A DNA stretch of 64,000 nt from positions 124,001-188,000 of the forward strand of contig NZ_FODC01000007.1 of the NCBI RefSeq assembly GCF_900110275.1, read 5' to 3'. Under the pieces are notes generated by a model. That model was not told the origin of the DNA, ran no database searches, and was given only the letters and a program-made list of their open reading frames with translations. Positions within the stretch are counted from its first letter, which is position 1. Every line of letters starts with the position of its first letter. Of the stretch, positions 19,678 to 28,637 are shown piece after piece. Both the position numbers and the translations under genes were made by a program. This DNA is from Duganella sp. CF517 (lineage in GTDB: Bacteria; Pseudomonadota; Gammaproteobacteria; Burkholderiales; Burkholderiaceae_D).

Positions 19678-21246
19678 ATGAACGACCTCGAATTCGCCGA
19701 GCTTGTCTCCGCCCGCATCGCATCGTTATACGGCATCGCCAAACGCAGCCAGCATCAATTCCCGGCACACGCGCTGATTCAGACGCGGGCGCTTGCCAGT
19801 TTATGCTGCGACATGCTTTACCCGTACGACAGCGATTGGAAGCTGGGCTTGGAGGGCAAGATCAATGTGCTCGTCAAGGCGCATTTGATCAACCCGGACA
19901 TTCAGGAACTGCTGCATAAATTACGCCGCTGGGGGAATTCGGCCGCGCATCCGGAAGAGAGCCTGCGCAGCGAGGCCCAGCTACAGGCCATCGCCAGGCA
20001 GGCGCTGGTCGACGTGATGGCGCTGATTGAGGTTGTCTTCCGTCAGAAAAATCGCGGCGCCCAGGTACCCGACTATGTCATCGTCGATGAAAGCCCGGAC
20101 GAACTGAGCGCGGTGTGCTACCGGGCGCTGTTCGAAAGCCGTCCGACGGACCAGTTCCGGGCCGCGATGCTGCTGCTGAAGCAGTCGGCGTCCAACTCCC
20201 CGACGACGGAACGGGCGCTGGACCTGCTTCGCTACGCCAGCGATGCCGGCTACCCGCCGGCACGCTACCAATACGGGCTGGCGTTGTCAGAGGGAAAAAA
20301 CGGAACCGAGCATATCGGGCGCGGCGTCCAGTTGATCGCGCTGGCCTGCCAGGACGGCGACATCGACGCGCTGGCCTGGTGCGGCCGTTCTGCGCTGTTG
20401 GGCCTGCACGAGGAACCGGTCGACCTCGATCTGGCCAGGAACTATCTGGAGCGCGCGGCCGCCGAAGACCATCCGCTTGCGCTGGTGCTGCTGTCGACGA
20501 TTCATCGGGAAGGGCTGGGCGTGGCGGCCAACGTCAAGACGGCATTCGATCTGACCTTGCGCGCCGCCGAAGCCGGCTACCCCATCGGCCAATACCAGGC
20601 GGGGCAGGCTTTGTATCATGGCGAAGGGGTGGCGGCCGACGAACCGGCGGCGCTCGCCTGGCTACAACTGGCGAGCGATGCGGGCCTGCACATCGCCCAG
20701 CGCGCGGTTGGCGTCCTGATACGCAATGGGTCATTGCCGGGAGGATTCTCGCGAGCGGAAGAACTGCTGCAACGCGCCATGCCTAGTGTTAATCAGGCCC
20801 ACCTGGACCTTGCCGACCTGTATCAGTCGCGGGAAGAACCGGGCAAATGGATCGAAGCGCTCGCGCTGATGCAGAAAGCCTTCGAGATCGCGGTCGGCGA
20901 CAGGGACGAGGCGACCGCCAATCACGCGTTCCGGATGGCGCCGGCTTTAATCAATAAGCTGATGGCGTCACGCGCCCGCATGTCCGCTGAACAGCTGGAG
21001 AGTTTTGCGCTGACGCGCCTGTTGTTCGACGATCAGGGACGGCCTTGCACGAACCGCGAACAGCGCATGCGTGATTTCGTCACGAACGCGATTTCGTTGT
21101 CGCGAATCAAAAGCGGCAACGCTGAGGAAGAGACAAGCGCGCCGCCACCGGCCGTCCAGCAACGCATCGCCAATGAAAAAGTCGGCCGCAACGAGCCTTG
21201 CTCCTGCGGTAGCGGCAAGAAGTACAAGGCCTGCTGCGGCGCATAG
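19678..21246 (+). CDS. DUF4145-SEL1-SEC-C multidomain protein
   Basis: A 522-residue protein with an unusual build. Residues 1-120 (RALASLCCDMLYP, LRRWGNSAAHP) match the DUF4145 pattern seen in restriction or nucleic-acid-associated proteins. The middle (about 150-390) has degenerate SEL1 repeats (ARYQYGLALSEGKNG, GQYQAGQALYHGEGVAADEP). The last 20 residues are a SEC-C zinc motif, VGRNEPCSCGSGKKYKACCG. Start at 19678 gives MNDLEFAELVSARI; the frame is open upstream but overlaps the preceding SEL1 gene. GC is a little lower than the neighbours. The function is unknown; a scaffold with a zinc-binding tail is all that can be said. Confidence 0.78.
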   Translation: MNDLEFAELVSARIASLYGIAKRSQHQFPAHALIQTRALASLCCDMLYPYDSDWKLGLEGKINVLVKAHLINPDIQELLHKLRRWGNSAAHPEESLRSEAQLQAIARQALVDVMALIEVVFRQKNRGAQVPDYVIVDESPDELSAVCYRALFESRPTDQFRAAMLLLKQSASNSPTTERALDLLRYASDAGYPPARYQYGLALSEGKNGTEHIGRGVQLIALACQDGDIDALAWCGRSALLGLHEEPVDLDLARNYLERAAAEDHPLALVLLSTIHREGLGVAANVKTAFDLTLRAAEAGYPIGQYQAGQALYHGEGVAADEPAALAWLQLASDAGLHIAQRAVGVLIRNGSLPGGFSRAEELLQRAMPSVNQAHLDLADLYQSREEPGKWIEALALMQKAFEIAVGDRDEATANHAFRMAPALINKLMASRARMSAEQLESFALTRLLFDDQGRPCTNREQRMRDFVTNAISLSRIKSGNAEEETSAPPPAVQQRIANEKVGRNEPCSCGSGKKYKACCGA

Positions 21247-21810
21247 TCAAGCCGCTGGGACGCTGTTCGCGGACATGTGGCCGACCCGGTAATGCTGCTC
21301 CGCGGCTGTGATGCCGGTTGCTTGCGCATCGCGCCACAGACTAAACCGCACCACCGTCCATGTCCCCGGCTCGAAACCGGCCACCACCGCGAGCGCGCCG
21401 CGTTCGCGCGCCTCGTTCGCCCAGTCCTCCTCGCGTTCGCGCAACGCTGCCAGATCGCTGTACGGCGCGATGCTCCGCACGCTGCGCGTCGCATGCCGCG
21501 CCGCGCGCACCTCGTCGCCGACACTGGCGTGCCACGGCGTCCAGGTCCGTACCGACGGCCAGCCGAAGGCCCGCGCCACGCCGGCGAATCCGGGACCGTT
21601 CAGAAAGCCATGCATCGACTCCCCGTCGCGCCACAGGTAGAAGGGCGCGTACAGGTTCTCGGACGATTCGCCATGCTGCGCGTACAGGTAGGCCTTGAAC
21701 GCCAGTCCCGGCAAATCGTCCAGCAGCGGCCCTTTGGCGGCGATGCGCTCGCGCACGATCGCCATATCGTAATCGGCCGGCAGCACGAAGCTGTACTGCA
21801 TCGCGATCAT
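21247..21810 (-). CDS. DUF4865 family protein
   Basis: A 187-residue soluble protein beginning MIAMQYSFVLPADYDMAIVR and containing GLAFKAYLYAQHG, YAPFYLWRDGESMHGFL and a C-terminal WTVVRFSLWRDAQ. I recognise this as the DUF4865 family, dimeric alpha-beta-barrel-like proteins commonly encoded next to a tautomerase. Its start overlaps the tautomerase stop (ATGA at 21807-21810), so the two are co-translated. No enzymatic role is established to my knowledge. Confidence 0.75.
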   Translation of the reverse strand: MIAMQYSFVLPADYDMAIVRERIAAKGPLLDDLPGLAFKAYLYAQHGESSENLYAPFYLWRDGESMHGFLNGPGFAGVARAFGWPSVRTWTPWHASVGDEVRAARHATRSVRSIAPYSDLAALREREEDWANEARERGALAVVAGFEPGTWTVVRFSLWRDAQATGITAAEQHYRVGHMSANSVPAA

Positions 21811-22214
21811 GATGCCGCTCCCCGCAGCAACGGCGCCGCCGGCGCGCCGCCGCCGAATGACCACTCGTCGCCGAGCGTGGTGGTGATGACCACCATCACA
21901 TCCTTCGGATCGATGCCCGGGGCCTCGGCCAGGCGTTCGACCAGGCGGCGGTAGAAGGCCTGTTTGATTTCGGTGGCGCGCGGCTTGCCGGCGGTGATCG
22001 CGATCAGCACGAAGTCGTCCGAGCGCGGGCCGCCCCCGCTCTCGTAATCGCGGTCGAAAATCAGTTCGTCCGGCTGGTGCTGGTGGATGATCTGGAAGCG
22101 GTCGGTGGGCGGCACGTTGAACGCCTCCACCATGGCGGCGTGCAGGCTGTCGCCGAGCGCGCGCAGGTAGTCGGGGGATTTCCCTTTCAGCAGGGAGATG
22201 CGGCTCATGGGCAT
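21807..22214 (-). CDS. tautomerase family protein
   Basis: A 135-residue protein. With the start at 22214 the mature protein would begin with Pro (MPMSRISLLKGKSPDYL), the catalytic N-terminal proline of the tautomerase superfamily; an earlier start at 22247 would bury it, so 22214 is preferred. The segment VPPTDRFQIIHQHQPDELIFD is typical of the larger tautomerase subgroup (Tautomerase_2). First gene of a two-gene unit with DUF4865, divergent from the LysR gene, which is the likely regulator. Confidence 0.83.
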   Translation of the reverse strand: MPMSRISLLKGKSPDYLRALGDSLHAAMVEAFNVPPTDRFQIIHQHQPDELIFDRDYESGGGPRSDDFVLIAITAGKPRATEIKQAFYRRLVERLAEAPGIDPKDVMVVITTTLGDEWSFGGGAPAAPLLRGAAS

Positions 22215-22310
22215 TGTGGCCTCCGTTTGTTTGATTGACAGCGTCAAGATACCGGATTAACTTAGTACTGAAAATCAGGAATATTTTGATCGATAGTTCA
22301 ATAAATCGGG

Positions 22311-23192
22311 ATGGTTATGCGGAGAATCACGTTCGACCTCGATGTGCTGCGCACCTTCGTCACCGGCGTCGAGCTGGGCAGCTTCGCCAAGGCGGCCGAC
22401 CGGTTGGGGCGGTCCACCTCGGCCGTCAGCGCGCAGTTGAAGAAACTGGAGGACCAGCTCGACGCGCCGGTGCTGCGCAAGGCCGGGCGCGGCATGGAGC
22501 TCACGTCGGCGGGCGAGACCTTGCTGGCTTACGCGCGCCGCCTGCTCGAACTGAACGACGAGGCGCTGACGGCGTTGCGCGGCGCCGATCTGGCGGGCAC
22601 CGTCCGGCTCGGCATGCAGCAGGACTTCGGCGAACATCTGCTGACCGAGGTGCTGGGCCGCTTCGCCCGCGCGCACGCGCAGGTCAGCATCGAGGCGCGG
22701 GTCGGGCGCAACGCGCATTTGATCGAACAGGTGGGCAATGGCCAGCTCGATCTGGCGCTGGCCTGGGACCGGGCCGGCGACTGGCCCTACGCGCATCGGC
22801 TGGGGCAACTGCCGATGCGTTGGCTGGCCGGCGCGCACGGCGGGCTGCCGGCGCACGATGCCAACACGCCGCTGCCGCTGGTGATGCTCGACGCGCCTTG
22901 TCTGATGCGGTCGGCGGCGATCGATGCGCTGGACCGGGCCGGCATCGCCTGGCGCATCGCTTTCACCAGCACCAGCCTGTCGGGCATCTGGGCGGCGGTC
23001 GCGGCCGGCTTGGGCGTGACGGTGCGCACGGCGGTCGGCATGCCGGCCGGAGTGAGGCTGCTGGAGGCGTCGGCGCTGCCGCCGCTGCCGCACATCGGCC
23101 TGAGCCTGCTGCAATCGGAAGCGCAGCTCAAGCCGGTGGCGCAAAGGCTGCGCGAGATCGTGCTGGAGGCGGTGGCCCCGGCGTTGGGCTGA
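22311..23192 (+). CDS. LysR-family transcriptional regulator
   Basis: A 293-residue LysR protein. The N-terminal winged helix-turn-helix is FDLDVLRTFVTGVELGSFAK followed by ADRLGRSTSAVSAQLKKLE; the remainder is a periplasmic-binding-like effector domain. Start codons at 22311 and 22317 are in frame. It is divergent from the tautomerase-DUF4865 unit with about 96 bp between the starts, the classical LysR arrangement. Confidence 0.9.
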   Translation: MVMRRITFDLDVLRTFVTGVELGSFAKAADRLGRSTSAVSAQLKKLEDQLDAPVLRKAGRGMELTSAGETLLAYARRLLELNDEALTALRGADLAGTVRLGMQQDFGEHLLTEVLGRFARAHAQVSIEARVGRNAHLIEQVGNGQLDLALAWDRAGDWPYAHRLGQLPMRWLAGAHGGLPAHDANTPLPLVMLDAPCLMRSAAIDALDRAGIAWRIAFTSTSLSGIWAAVAAGLGVTVRTAVGMPAGVRLLEASALPPLPHIGLSLLQSEAQLKPVAQRLREIVLEAVAPALG

Positions 23193-23211
23193 TGCCCACC
23201 GGAGCCACGCG

Positions 23212-23258
23212 TGGCGGATCAGGCGAAACGCCGTAATCGGCCATGCGTGATTACGTGG
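23212..23258. repeat. degenerate palindromic repeat (REP-like)
   Basis: GATCAGGCGAAACGCCGTAATC is followed by GGCCATGCGTGATTACGTGG between convergent lysR and M28 genes. The same words (GGCGGAT, CGTAATCGGCCAT, GATTACGT) occur in the well-formed palindrome at 45179-45273, so this is probably a decayed copy. The GGCG-AAA-CGCC hairpin could also help end transcription. Confidence 0.5.
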
Positions 23259-23259
23259 T

Positions 23260-24534
23260 CTACTTCTTGATCCGCAGCCCGGCCAGCTTGGCCACGCCCG
23301 CGAGCGTGGTCTGCGCCGCGTTCAGGCCCAGCAGGAAGTCCTTGTCCGAGAAGTTGGCGTACAGGTCGGTCGGCTGGTGCCAGTGCGGGTCCCAGCCGGA
23401 ACCGATCTGCTGGCCGCGCTCGTTCTCGCGCAGCGAAATCGACGGCACCAGGTCCATGAACGGCGTCGAATCGGTGTTGGTCATGTGGAAGCCGACGCTG
23501 GCCGGATAGCGGGTCGCGTACTTGTCGTTGGCGGCGCGGAAGGCCCACGCCAGCTTGGCCGAGGCGTCGGCCTGCTTCGACACCGACTGGTATTCGATGT
23601 TGACGTCGGCCTCCAGGCGCTGCTCGGGCGGCGCCACGAACACCGGCTTGCCCTGCTCGTCGACCACCGGCTTGCCGTAGCCGTCGATCTTCTGGAACGG
23701 CATGCCGTGGTCGAACAGCATCATGTCGTGCTGGATCATGCCCAGCCATTTAGGCTCGGGATACTTGCCCGATCCCTTGGGCGATTCGATTCCCTGCAAA
23801 TCCTTGCGCTGGTTGACGTAGGCGGTCGCGCCGTTCAAGCCGCTTTCCTCGTTGTTCCACAAGATGAAGCGAATCGAACGGTCGGTCTCGACGCCGGGCG
23901 CGCTGAAGATGCGCGCCAGTTCCATCACCAGCGCGGTGCCGGAGCCGTCGTCGTTGGCCGCCTCGCCGAAGCCGATGCCGTCCATGTGCGCGCTGACGAT
24001 GTACATTTCCTCCGGATGCTGGCTGCCGACCTTGGTGCAGTAGACGTTCTCGCGCTGCGAGGTGCCGACCGGCGTCAGTTCCGAGTTCAGCGCGCGCAGT
24101 TTCTCGTCGGGCTGGGCCATCGGGTCGTTGTTGACGCCGGTGGCGATGCGGTTGCCGAACAAGGTGCTGCCACCCTGGCCCGGCGGGCCGCCGGCGCCGC
24201 CGCTCGGAATGCCGGGCGCGCGCTTGGGCGCCGGATCGCCGGGTGCCGCTTGCGTGTACTGGTATTGCAGGCGTTCGGTGTTGGTGCAGCCGTAGGACTT
24301 CAGTTGCGCCTCGATCCAGTCGAGCGCCTGGCGGTTGCGTTCCGTCCCCTGGCGACGGTCGCCGAACTTGGTCAGGCTCTTGATGGTGGCCTTGTATTTT
24401 TCCAGATCGAGCTGGCCCACCAGCGAGGAGATCGGGTCGGCGGCGGCCGCCAACGGTGCGGGGGCCGGAGCCTGGGCTTGGGCGGCGCAGCCGGCGCAGG
24501 CCAGCGCCAGGCTCAATGCTACTACTGGTTTCAT
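23260..24534 (-). CDS. secreted M28-family zinc aminopeptidase
   Basis: A 424-residue exported peptidase. The signal sequence MKPVVALSLALACAGCAAQ could be a lipoprotein signal although the residue at -3 from the second Cys is not the usual Leu. The catalytic core shows the M28 zinc ligands and catalytic acids in SAHMDGIGFGEAANDDGSG, LWNNEESGLNGATAYV, the Asp in NTDSTPFMDLVPS and the His in WDPHWHQPTDLY. M28 enzymes release N-terminal amino acids or process peptides in the periplasm. Transcribed in the same direction as the upstream GH26 gene with 74 nt between. Confidence 0.87.
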   Translation of the reverse strand: MKPVVALSLALACAGCAAQAQAPAPAPLAAAADPISSLVGQLDLEKYKATIKSLTKFGDRRQGTERNRQALDWIEAQLKSYGCTNTERLQYQYTQAAPGDPAPKRAPGIPSGGAGGPPGQGGSTLFGNRIATGVNNDPMAQPDEKLRALNSELTPVGTSQRENVYCTKVGSQHPEEMYIVSAHMDGIGFGEAANDDGSGTALVMELARIFSAPGVETDRSIRFILWNNEESGLNGATAYVNQRKDLQGIESPKGSGKYPEPKWLGMIQHDMMLFDHGMPFQKIDGYGKPVVDEQGKPVFVAPPEQRLEADVNIEYQSVSKQADASAKLAWAFRAANDKYATRYPASVGFHMTNTDSTPFMDLVPSISLRENERGQQIGSGWDPHWHQPTDLYANFSDKDFLLGLNAAQTTLAGVAKLAGLRIKK

Positions 24535-24608
24535 GGATTTCCTCTCGGCAGGGTCAATAAGCTCTGTCATTCTGCATCACACCGCAGGATTTGAGAAGTT
24601 ATCTCTCT

Positions 24609-25865
24609 TTAGAACCGGGGCAGCCTGTCCAGCGTGATCACATCCGGATGGTTGTACACCTTGCGCTTGTGGGCGCTGGTGTTGAAGTGTTCGCCGGTCC
24701 AGAAATTGTTGGGCGAGCTCACGCCGGCCGGGCCGCCGCCGTCGTTCCAGGTCATGAACCACAGCCACGCCGCGCCGTCGGCGCGCATCTTGTCCGGGTC
24801 CGGGATGTAGCTGTTCTCGCTCAGCGCGATCGGTTTTTTCTCGGCCGAGACTTGCGCGGTTTGCCGGTACTTCGTGATCTGCGAGCCGTAGGTCTTGTTG
24901 TCGGTGTCGTCGTAGATATCGAAGCTGGTGATATCGACCACGTCGTCGCCGGGATACCAGGCCGGGTCCTGGCCGTTCCATACCCAGATCAGATTGTGGA
25001 TGCCGTGCATCTTGACCAGGCGGTCGTACATGTGGCGCCACAGCAGGATGTTGGCGTAGGCCTGCGGCACGCCGTCGGCGCGCGCGCGGCCCCACCAGAA
25101 CCAGCCTTTGCCGTCGTTGCCGGAGGCTTCGTGCAGCGGGCGCCACAGCACCGTCACGTTGGCGTCGGACAGGCGCTTGAGCTGCACCGCCACCAGGTCG
25201 ATGCCGTCGTTGATCTGTCGGTAGGCCGGGCTGGCGGTGTCCAGCGCGCCGTTCGCCACCGGAATCGTGAACGCGGTGTTCTTGCTGGCGTCCGGCTCGT
25301 GGACGTAAAAGCGCGCCTGGTTGACTTGCGCGGTCTTCAACAGCGATGGATCGCGCCAGTGCCAGTGGAACGTCACCAGGCCGCCCTTGTTGGCGAAGGC
25401 GATCGCCTCCTCGGTCTGGCGCTGGCCCGACAGCGACGGCCCGGTCATGCCGTAGTCCATGAAATCAAAGCCCATCAGCGCCGGATATTTGCCGGTGTCC
25501 GCGTTGACGCGTTCGGCCATGTCGATGGAATCGTTCCAAGACAGGTCCGCCTGTCCGGCGATGATGCTTTTGCCCCAGATGCCGCGCAGCCAGGTATAGA
25601 TGGCGCGGGTTTTGGCGTTGGCGTCCGGATCGACGGGAGCGTTGCGCGTGGCGAGGGTGGGCGCGCCGGTGCGGTTGTCCGGACAGAAATTGCGCGCCAC
25701 GCAATATCGGCCTTGCTCGAACGCCCAGCGGCCGTCGTCGCTGCCGCACAGGCGCCAGGATTTGCCGTTGATCGTGCAGCTTTCCGCAGCGGTGGCGACG
25801 CCCGACAAGGTCAGCATCGCCGACAGGGCGAGCAGTTTGATGGCCGCGGTGGCGGAAGTTGGCAT
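24609..25865 (-). CDS. glycoside hydrolase family 26 (beta-mannanase)
   Basis: A 418-residue secreted enzyme. A signal peptide (about 1-27, ending GVATAAES) precedes a short Cys-rich region (SCTINGKSWRLCG, CVARNFCPDN) that may be a small binding module. The catalytic domain contains GLVTFHWHWRDPS, the acid/base Glu in LWRPLHEASG (near 246) and the nucleophile Glu in KPIALSENSY (near 350), the clan GH-A arrangement of GH26. The expected reaction is endo-hydrolysis of beta-1,4-mannan. No other mannan gene is adjacent. Confidence 0.9.
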   Translation of the reverse strand: MPTSATAAIKLLALSAMLTLSGVATAAESCTINGKSWRLCGSDDGRWAFEQGRYCVARNFCPDNRTGAPTLATRNAPVDPDANAKTRAIYTWLRGIWGKSIIAGQADLSWNDSIDMAERVNADTGKYPALMGFDFMDYGMTGPSLSGQRQTEEAIAFANKGGLVTFHWHWRDPSLLKTAQVNQARFYVHEPDASKNTAFTIPVANGALDTASPAYRQINDGIDLVAVQLKRLSDANVTVLWRPLHEASGNDGKGWFWWGRARADGVPQAYANILLWRHMYDRLVKMHGIHNLIWVWNGQDPAWYPGDDVVDITSFDIYDDTDNKTYGSQITKYRQTAQVSAEKKPIALSENSYIPDPDKMRADGAAWLWFMTWNDGGGPAGVSSPNNFWTGEHFNTSAHKRKVYNHPDVITLDRLPRF

Positions 25866-26103
25866 CGAAGATCCTGTTGTTTGAGTGGTCAGCCCACAAT
25901 GTAGCCGCGCGCTGGGGGCATTTCAACCTGGATAGGTTTTTGGCCGGTTGTTTAGCCGGAATGACGTTCCTGTTTAACGCGCGGCGCATTGCTGTGCCGG
26001 CGGTAGCGCCACGCGGTACTTGCGCTGCCGAGTCTTGACCCCACACCGCCGCCCACGGCCTGTATATATAATTGATAACAAATTTCCACACGTCAGGATA
26101 GTC

Positions 26104-27165
26104 ATGGGCAGCCCTTTGTTCCGGTTCACCGTAGGCCGTAGTCTGGCCGTGTTGTCGCTATGCGCGCTCAGTACGCTGAGTGCTGCGCCGGCCTGGTCGC
26201 AGACCGAGCCGCCAGCACCGCCGGCCGAGCAGGCCGTGGCGGCGGGGGAGGAGGTCATCGCGGAAACCATCCTGGTGGCGGGGCAGCGTCCCGGTCCCGG
26301 TTTGTGGAAGGTGTCGAAAGGTGAGCACGTGCTGTGGGTGTTCGGCACCTACTCGCCGCTGCCGACCAAAATGGAATGGCGCTCGAAGGAAGTGGAAGCC
26401 ATCCTGGCGCAGTCGCAGGAATATCTGCGGCCGCCGGGCGCGACCACCGACGTGGGATTTCTGCGCCAGATGACGTTGTTGCCGTTCGCGATAGGCTTCA
26501 AGAAGAATCCGGATGGCGCCGAGCTCAAGGATCTGCTGCCGGAGCCGGTCTACGCGCGCTGGCTGGTGCTGAAGAAAAAATACATCGGCGACGACGATGG
26601 CATCGAACGCGAACGGCCGATCTTCGCCGCCGAGACCCTGTTCCGCAAAGGGCTGGAGCAGGCCGGCCTGGGTTCGGGCGGGCGCGAGGTGCGCGAGACG
26701 ATCGAAAAGCTGGTCAAGAAAAGCAAGATCAAGATGACGTCGACCCAGGCCGTGCTGGAGATCGATGATCCGGTCAAGATGATCCGGGAGTTCAAGAAGT
26801 CCCCGCTGGACGACGTCGCCTGTTTTTCCAACACGATGGCGCGGCTGGAGGACGACATAGACGCCATGCGCGTGCGCGCCAACGCCTGGGCCAAGGGCGA
26901 CTTGGAGGCGATCCAGAAGATCAGCTATGCGGACCGCGACGGCGCGTGCAATGCGGCCGTTCTCAACCTGGCGTTGATTCAGAGCCGGCCGGGGTTGAGG
27001 TCGGTGCAGCAGCGGATACAGGATAGCTGGGTGGCGGCTGCCGAAAAATCGCTGGCGGCCAATGCCTCCACTTTCGCGACGTTGCCGGTGAAGGATTTGC
27101 TGGACCCGAAGGGGTTTGTCGCGGCGCTGGAGGCGAAGGGGTATGTGGTGCAGAAGCCGGAGTAA
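26104..27165 (+). CDS. TraB/GumN family secreted protein
   Basis: A 353-residue protein with a signal peptide (about 1-33, ending PAWSQT). GLWKVSKGEHVLWVFGTYSP matches the N-terminal TraB/GumN motif in which a normal GTxHP reads GTYSP; the C-terminal part has QKISYADRDGACNAAVL-like content and ends in a helix-rich segment. Family members are putative metal-dependent proteases of the Tiki type, but the missing His of GTxHP makes activity uncertain. Start at 26104, preceded by CAGGATAGTC. It is the last intact gene before the accessory region. Confidence 0.75.
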   Translation: MGSPLFRFTVGRSLAVLSLCALSTLSAAPAWSQTEPPAPPAEQAVAAGEEVIAETILVAGQRPGPGLWKVSKGEHVLWVFGTYSPLPTKMEWRSKEVEAILAQSQEYLRPPGATTDVGFLRQMTLLPFAIGFKKNPDGAELKDLLPEPVYARWLVLKKKYIGDDDGIERERPIFAAETLFRKGLEQAGLGSGGREVRETIEKLVKKSKIKMTSTQAVLEIDDPVKMIREFKKSPLDDVACFSNTMARLEDDIDAMRVRANAWAKGDLEAIQKISYADRDGACNAAVLNLALIQSRPGLRSVQQRIQDSWVAAAEKSLAANASTFATLPVKDLLDPKGFVAALEAKGYVVQKPE

Positions 27166-27266
27166 CGCTCTGCCCCTAGGTCTAGATCAATATTGGCTGG
27201 GACGGTCTGAATTACGCTCTGAACTCTGATGGTTTCCGCTAGGAAAATCGTGACAGTGGAGCTTCA

Positions 27267-27455
27267 ATGACTACGGCCAATCTTAGACACAAACCCGACC
27301 ACGCGTGTTTGCCTCCGAAGGACAGAAAACTAAGCGGAGCCAAATGGGTGCAGCAATTTCCCGGCGGCACTCGTATTAGCGACCTTGCCGGCACTTCCTG
27401 TCATGCAGTTGACGATTTCGTTTGTGCTATGACTGAATCGCCACGACCATTGTAG
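27267..27455 (+). pseudogene. 5' remnant of an unknown gene truncated by an IS end
   Basis: A 62-codon frame encodes KLSGAKWVQQFPGGTRISDL, which from memory resembles the N-terminus of proteins with a KLSG-WV-FP-S-DL motif involved in phage or peptidoglycan-related functions; this is a weak recollection. The frame ends in a TAG that lies inside the IS terminal sequence TGTAGACACTCC starting at 27451, so the gene was cut by the insertion. Confidence 0.4.
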
Positions 27456-27542
27456 ACACTCCTGAGCCATAATTTAGGCAAAGGAGAAATCATGAGCGGG
27501 AAGCGGTATACGGAAGAATTTAAGGTCGCTGCGGTCAAGCAG
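27451..27542 (+). mobile_element. IS3-family left end remnant
   Basis: The stretch opens with TGTAGACACTCCTGAGCC, an IS-end-like sequence, then AAGGAG and an ATG at 27492 encoding MSGKRYTEEFKVAAVKQ, the standard start of IS3-family OrfA transposases (helix-turn-helix protein). Homology stops abruptly after 17 codons; no orfB and no matching right end are visible. Confidence 0.7.
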
Positions 27543-28042
27543 CCGCAGACTGGTTCCTGCCGGCCCCACCTCCGCCGATTCGATTTTCTACGAATGGGCG
27601 TTCTATGGTATTCCCTAATTTAAAACGTTTTATTCTCGTTGTTGATGACAACCGGGGGCGCTAAGCTAAATCAGGGCGGTTTGACCCCGCGCACGCGGCA
27701 GACTGGGGTTTGAGGGGGCAATGGAACGTAAAACACGGTTAAGCCATTTGGGACAGTCCTCGCAACGGCGGGCAAGATGAACATGAGCATGCATGGTGCT
27801 GTTTTTGATTCGAACGCGATCTATTGATCGAGCGCATCAACGCCAGTATCGTACGCTGCCGAGCCGTATATCCACTGAGAACTTCTTCTTTCGGCTGCCC
27901 TTTCAATGAGCACCTGCCGTCTGGGAACTTGCAATTAGCCAGACTAAGGAGATGCGACGCGTTTAACTAACCAATACAGATCTACCGTGCTTGCGGCGAC
28001 GACACGAACTGAACCTGCCATAGCAAATATCCACTAACTATT
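27543..28042. other. 500 bp with no recognisable gene
   Basis: AT-richer than the flanks. No open frame of credible length, no RNA structure and no second IS end could be recognised. It looks like debris from several rearrangements. Confidence 0.5.
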
Positions 28043-28627
28043 CTATACCGCGTATTGCAGATCGACTCCCACAACTTGTATATCGCGGGACTCACCCATG
28101 AACTGAGGGTAATCAATCTCTTCTTTTGGCCGAAATTTACCTGGCCCACCGCTTATTCCGAAAGTTGTTTGAACCTCTGAGATTGCGCTTCCGCTAAGTA
28201 TTATTTCCCCGAATCCTGGAGTAGGTGTAAATATACTTCCAACATTTGGTGCCACCACACCAAAACAAGCACCGATTGTACTGTAAACATTGTTGCTGTT
28301 AAAACCCAAGGAATCTATAGAAAAAGCGTTGTAGCTCAAATTTAAGCTATTGATTACATTGGCACATTCAACGCCTGCATTCCAAAACGGCATTAGCTCG
28401 GTCAATGTTCCTTGAAGTACTGTCTCGAATGGCGCATTTGTAACTGGCATGGTGTATTGGTTGGTCGCGTAGAGCGTTCCAGACACCGCAGTGGTTGTGA
28501 TTTGCCCGTTATTCATCGCGAAGCCGTGAAGTTCCCCGACCTTATTTCCGAAATCATCGTAGAGCATCCAATAATCATGACCGCCAAACTCAAGCGCAGG
28601 TGATTGACTTGCCACAATAATTGCCAT
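28043..28627 (-). CDS. hypothetical protein with NSN motif
   Basis: A 194-residue protein without signal peptide or membrane segment. Visible features are GHDYWMLYDDFGNKVGELHG near the N-terminus, a central CANVINSLNLSY, then SLGFNSNNVYSTIGACFGV. The H-x-Y-W...ELHG plus NSN pattern reminds me of secreted permuted papain-like or polymorphic-effector domains, but I cannot name a family. It is the second gene of a pair: the upstream secreted protein ends 10 nt before. RBS AAGGAATAA lies before the ATG. Base composition is clearly lower in GC than the chromosome, indicating transfer. Confidence 0.6.
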   Translation of the reverse strand: MAIIVASQSPALEFGGHDYWMLYDDFGNKVGELHGFAMNNGQITTTAVSGTLYATNQYTMPVTNAPFETVLQGTLTELMPFWNAGVECANVINSLNLSYNAFSIDSLGFNSNNVYSTIGACFGVVAPNVGSIFTPTPGFGEIILSGSAISEVQTTFGISGGPGKFRPKEEIDYPQFMGESRDIQVVGVDLQYAV

Positions 28628-28637
28628 AGTTATTCCT

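Noticed and set aside
26028..26042. GAGTCTTGACCCC, similar to one arm of the 36551 palindrome
   Set aside because: Only one short half-site with no partner arm nearby; could be chance.
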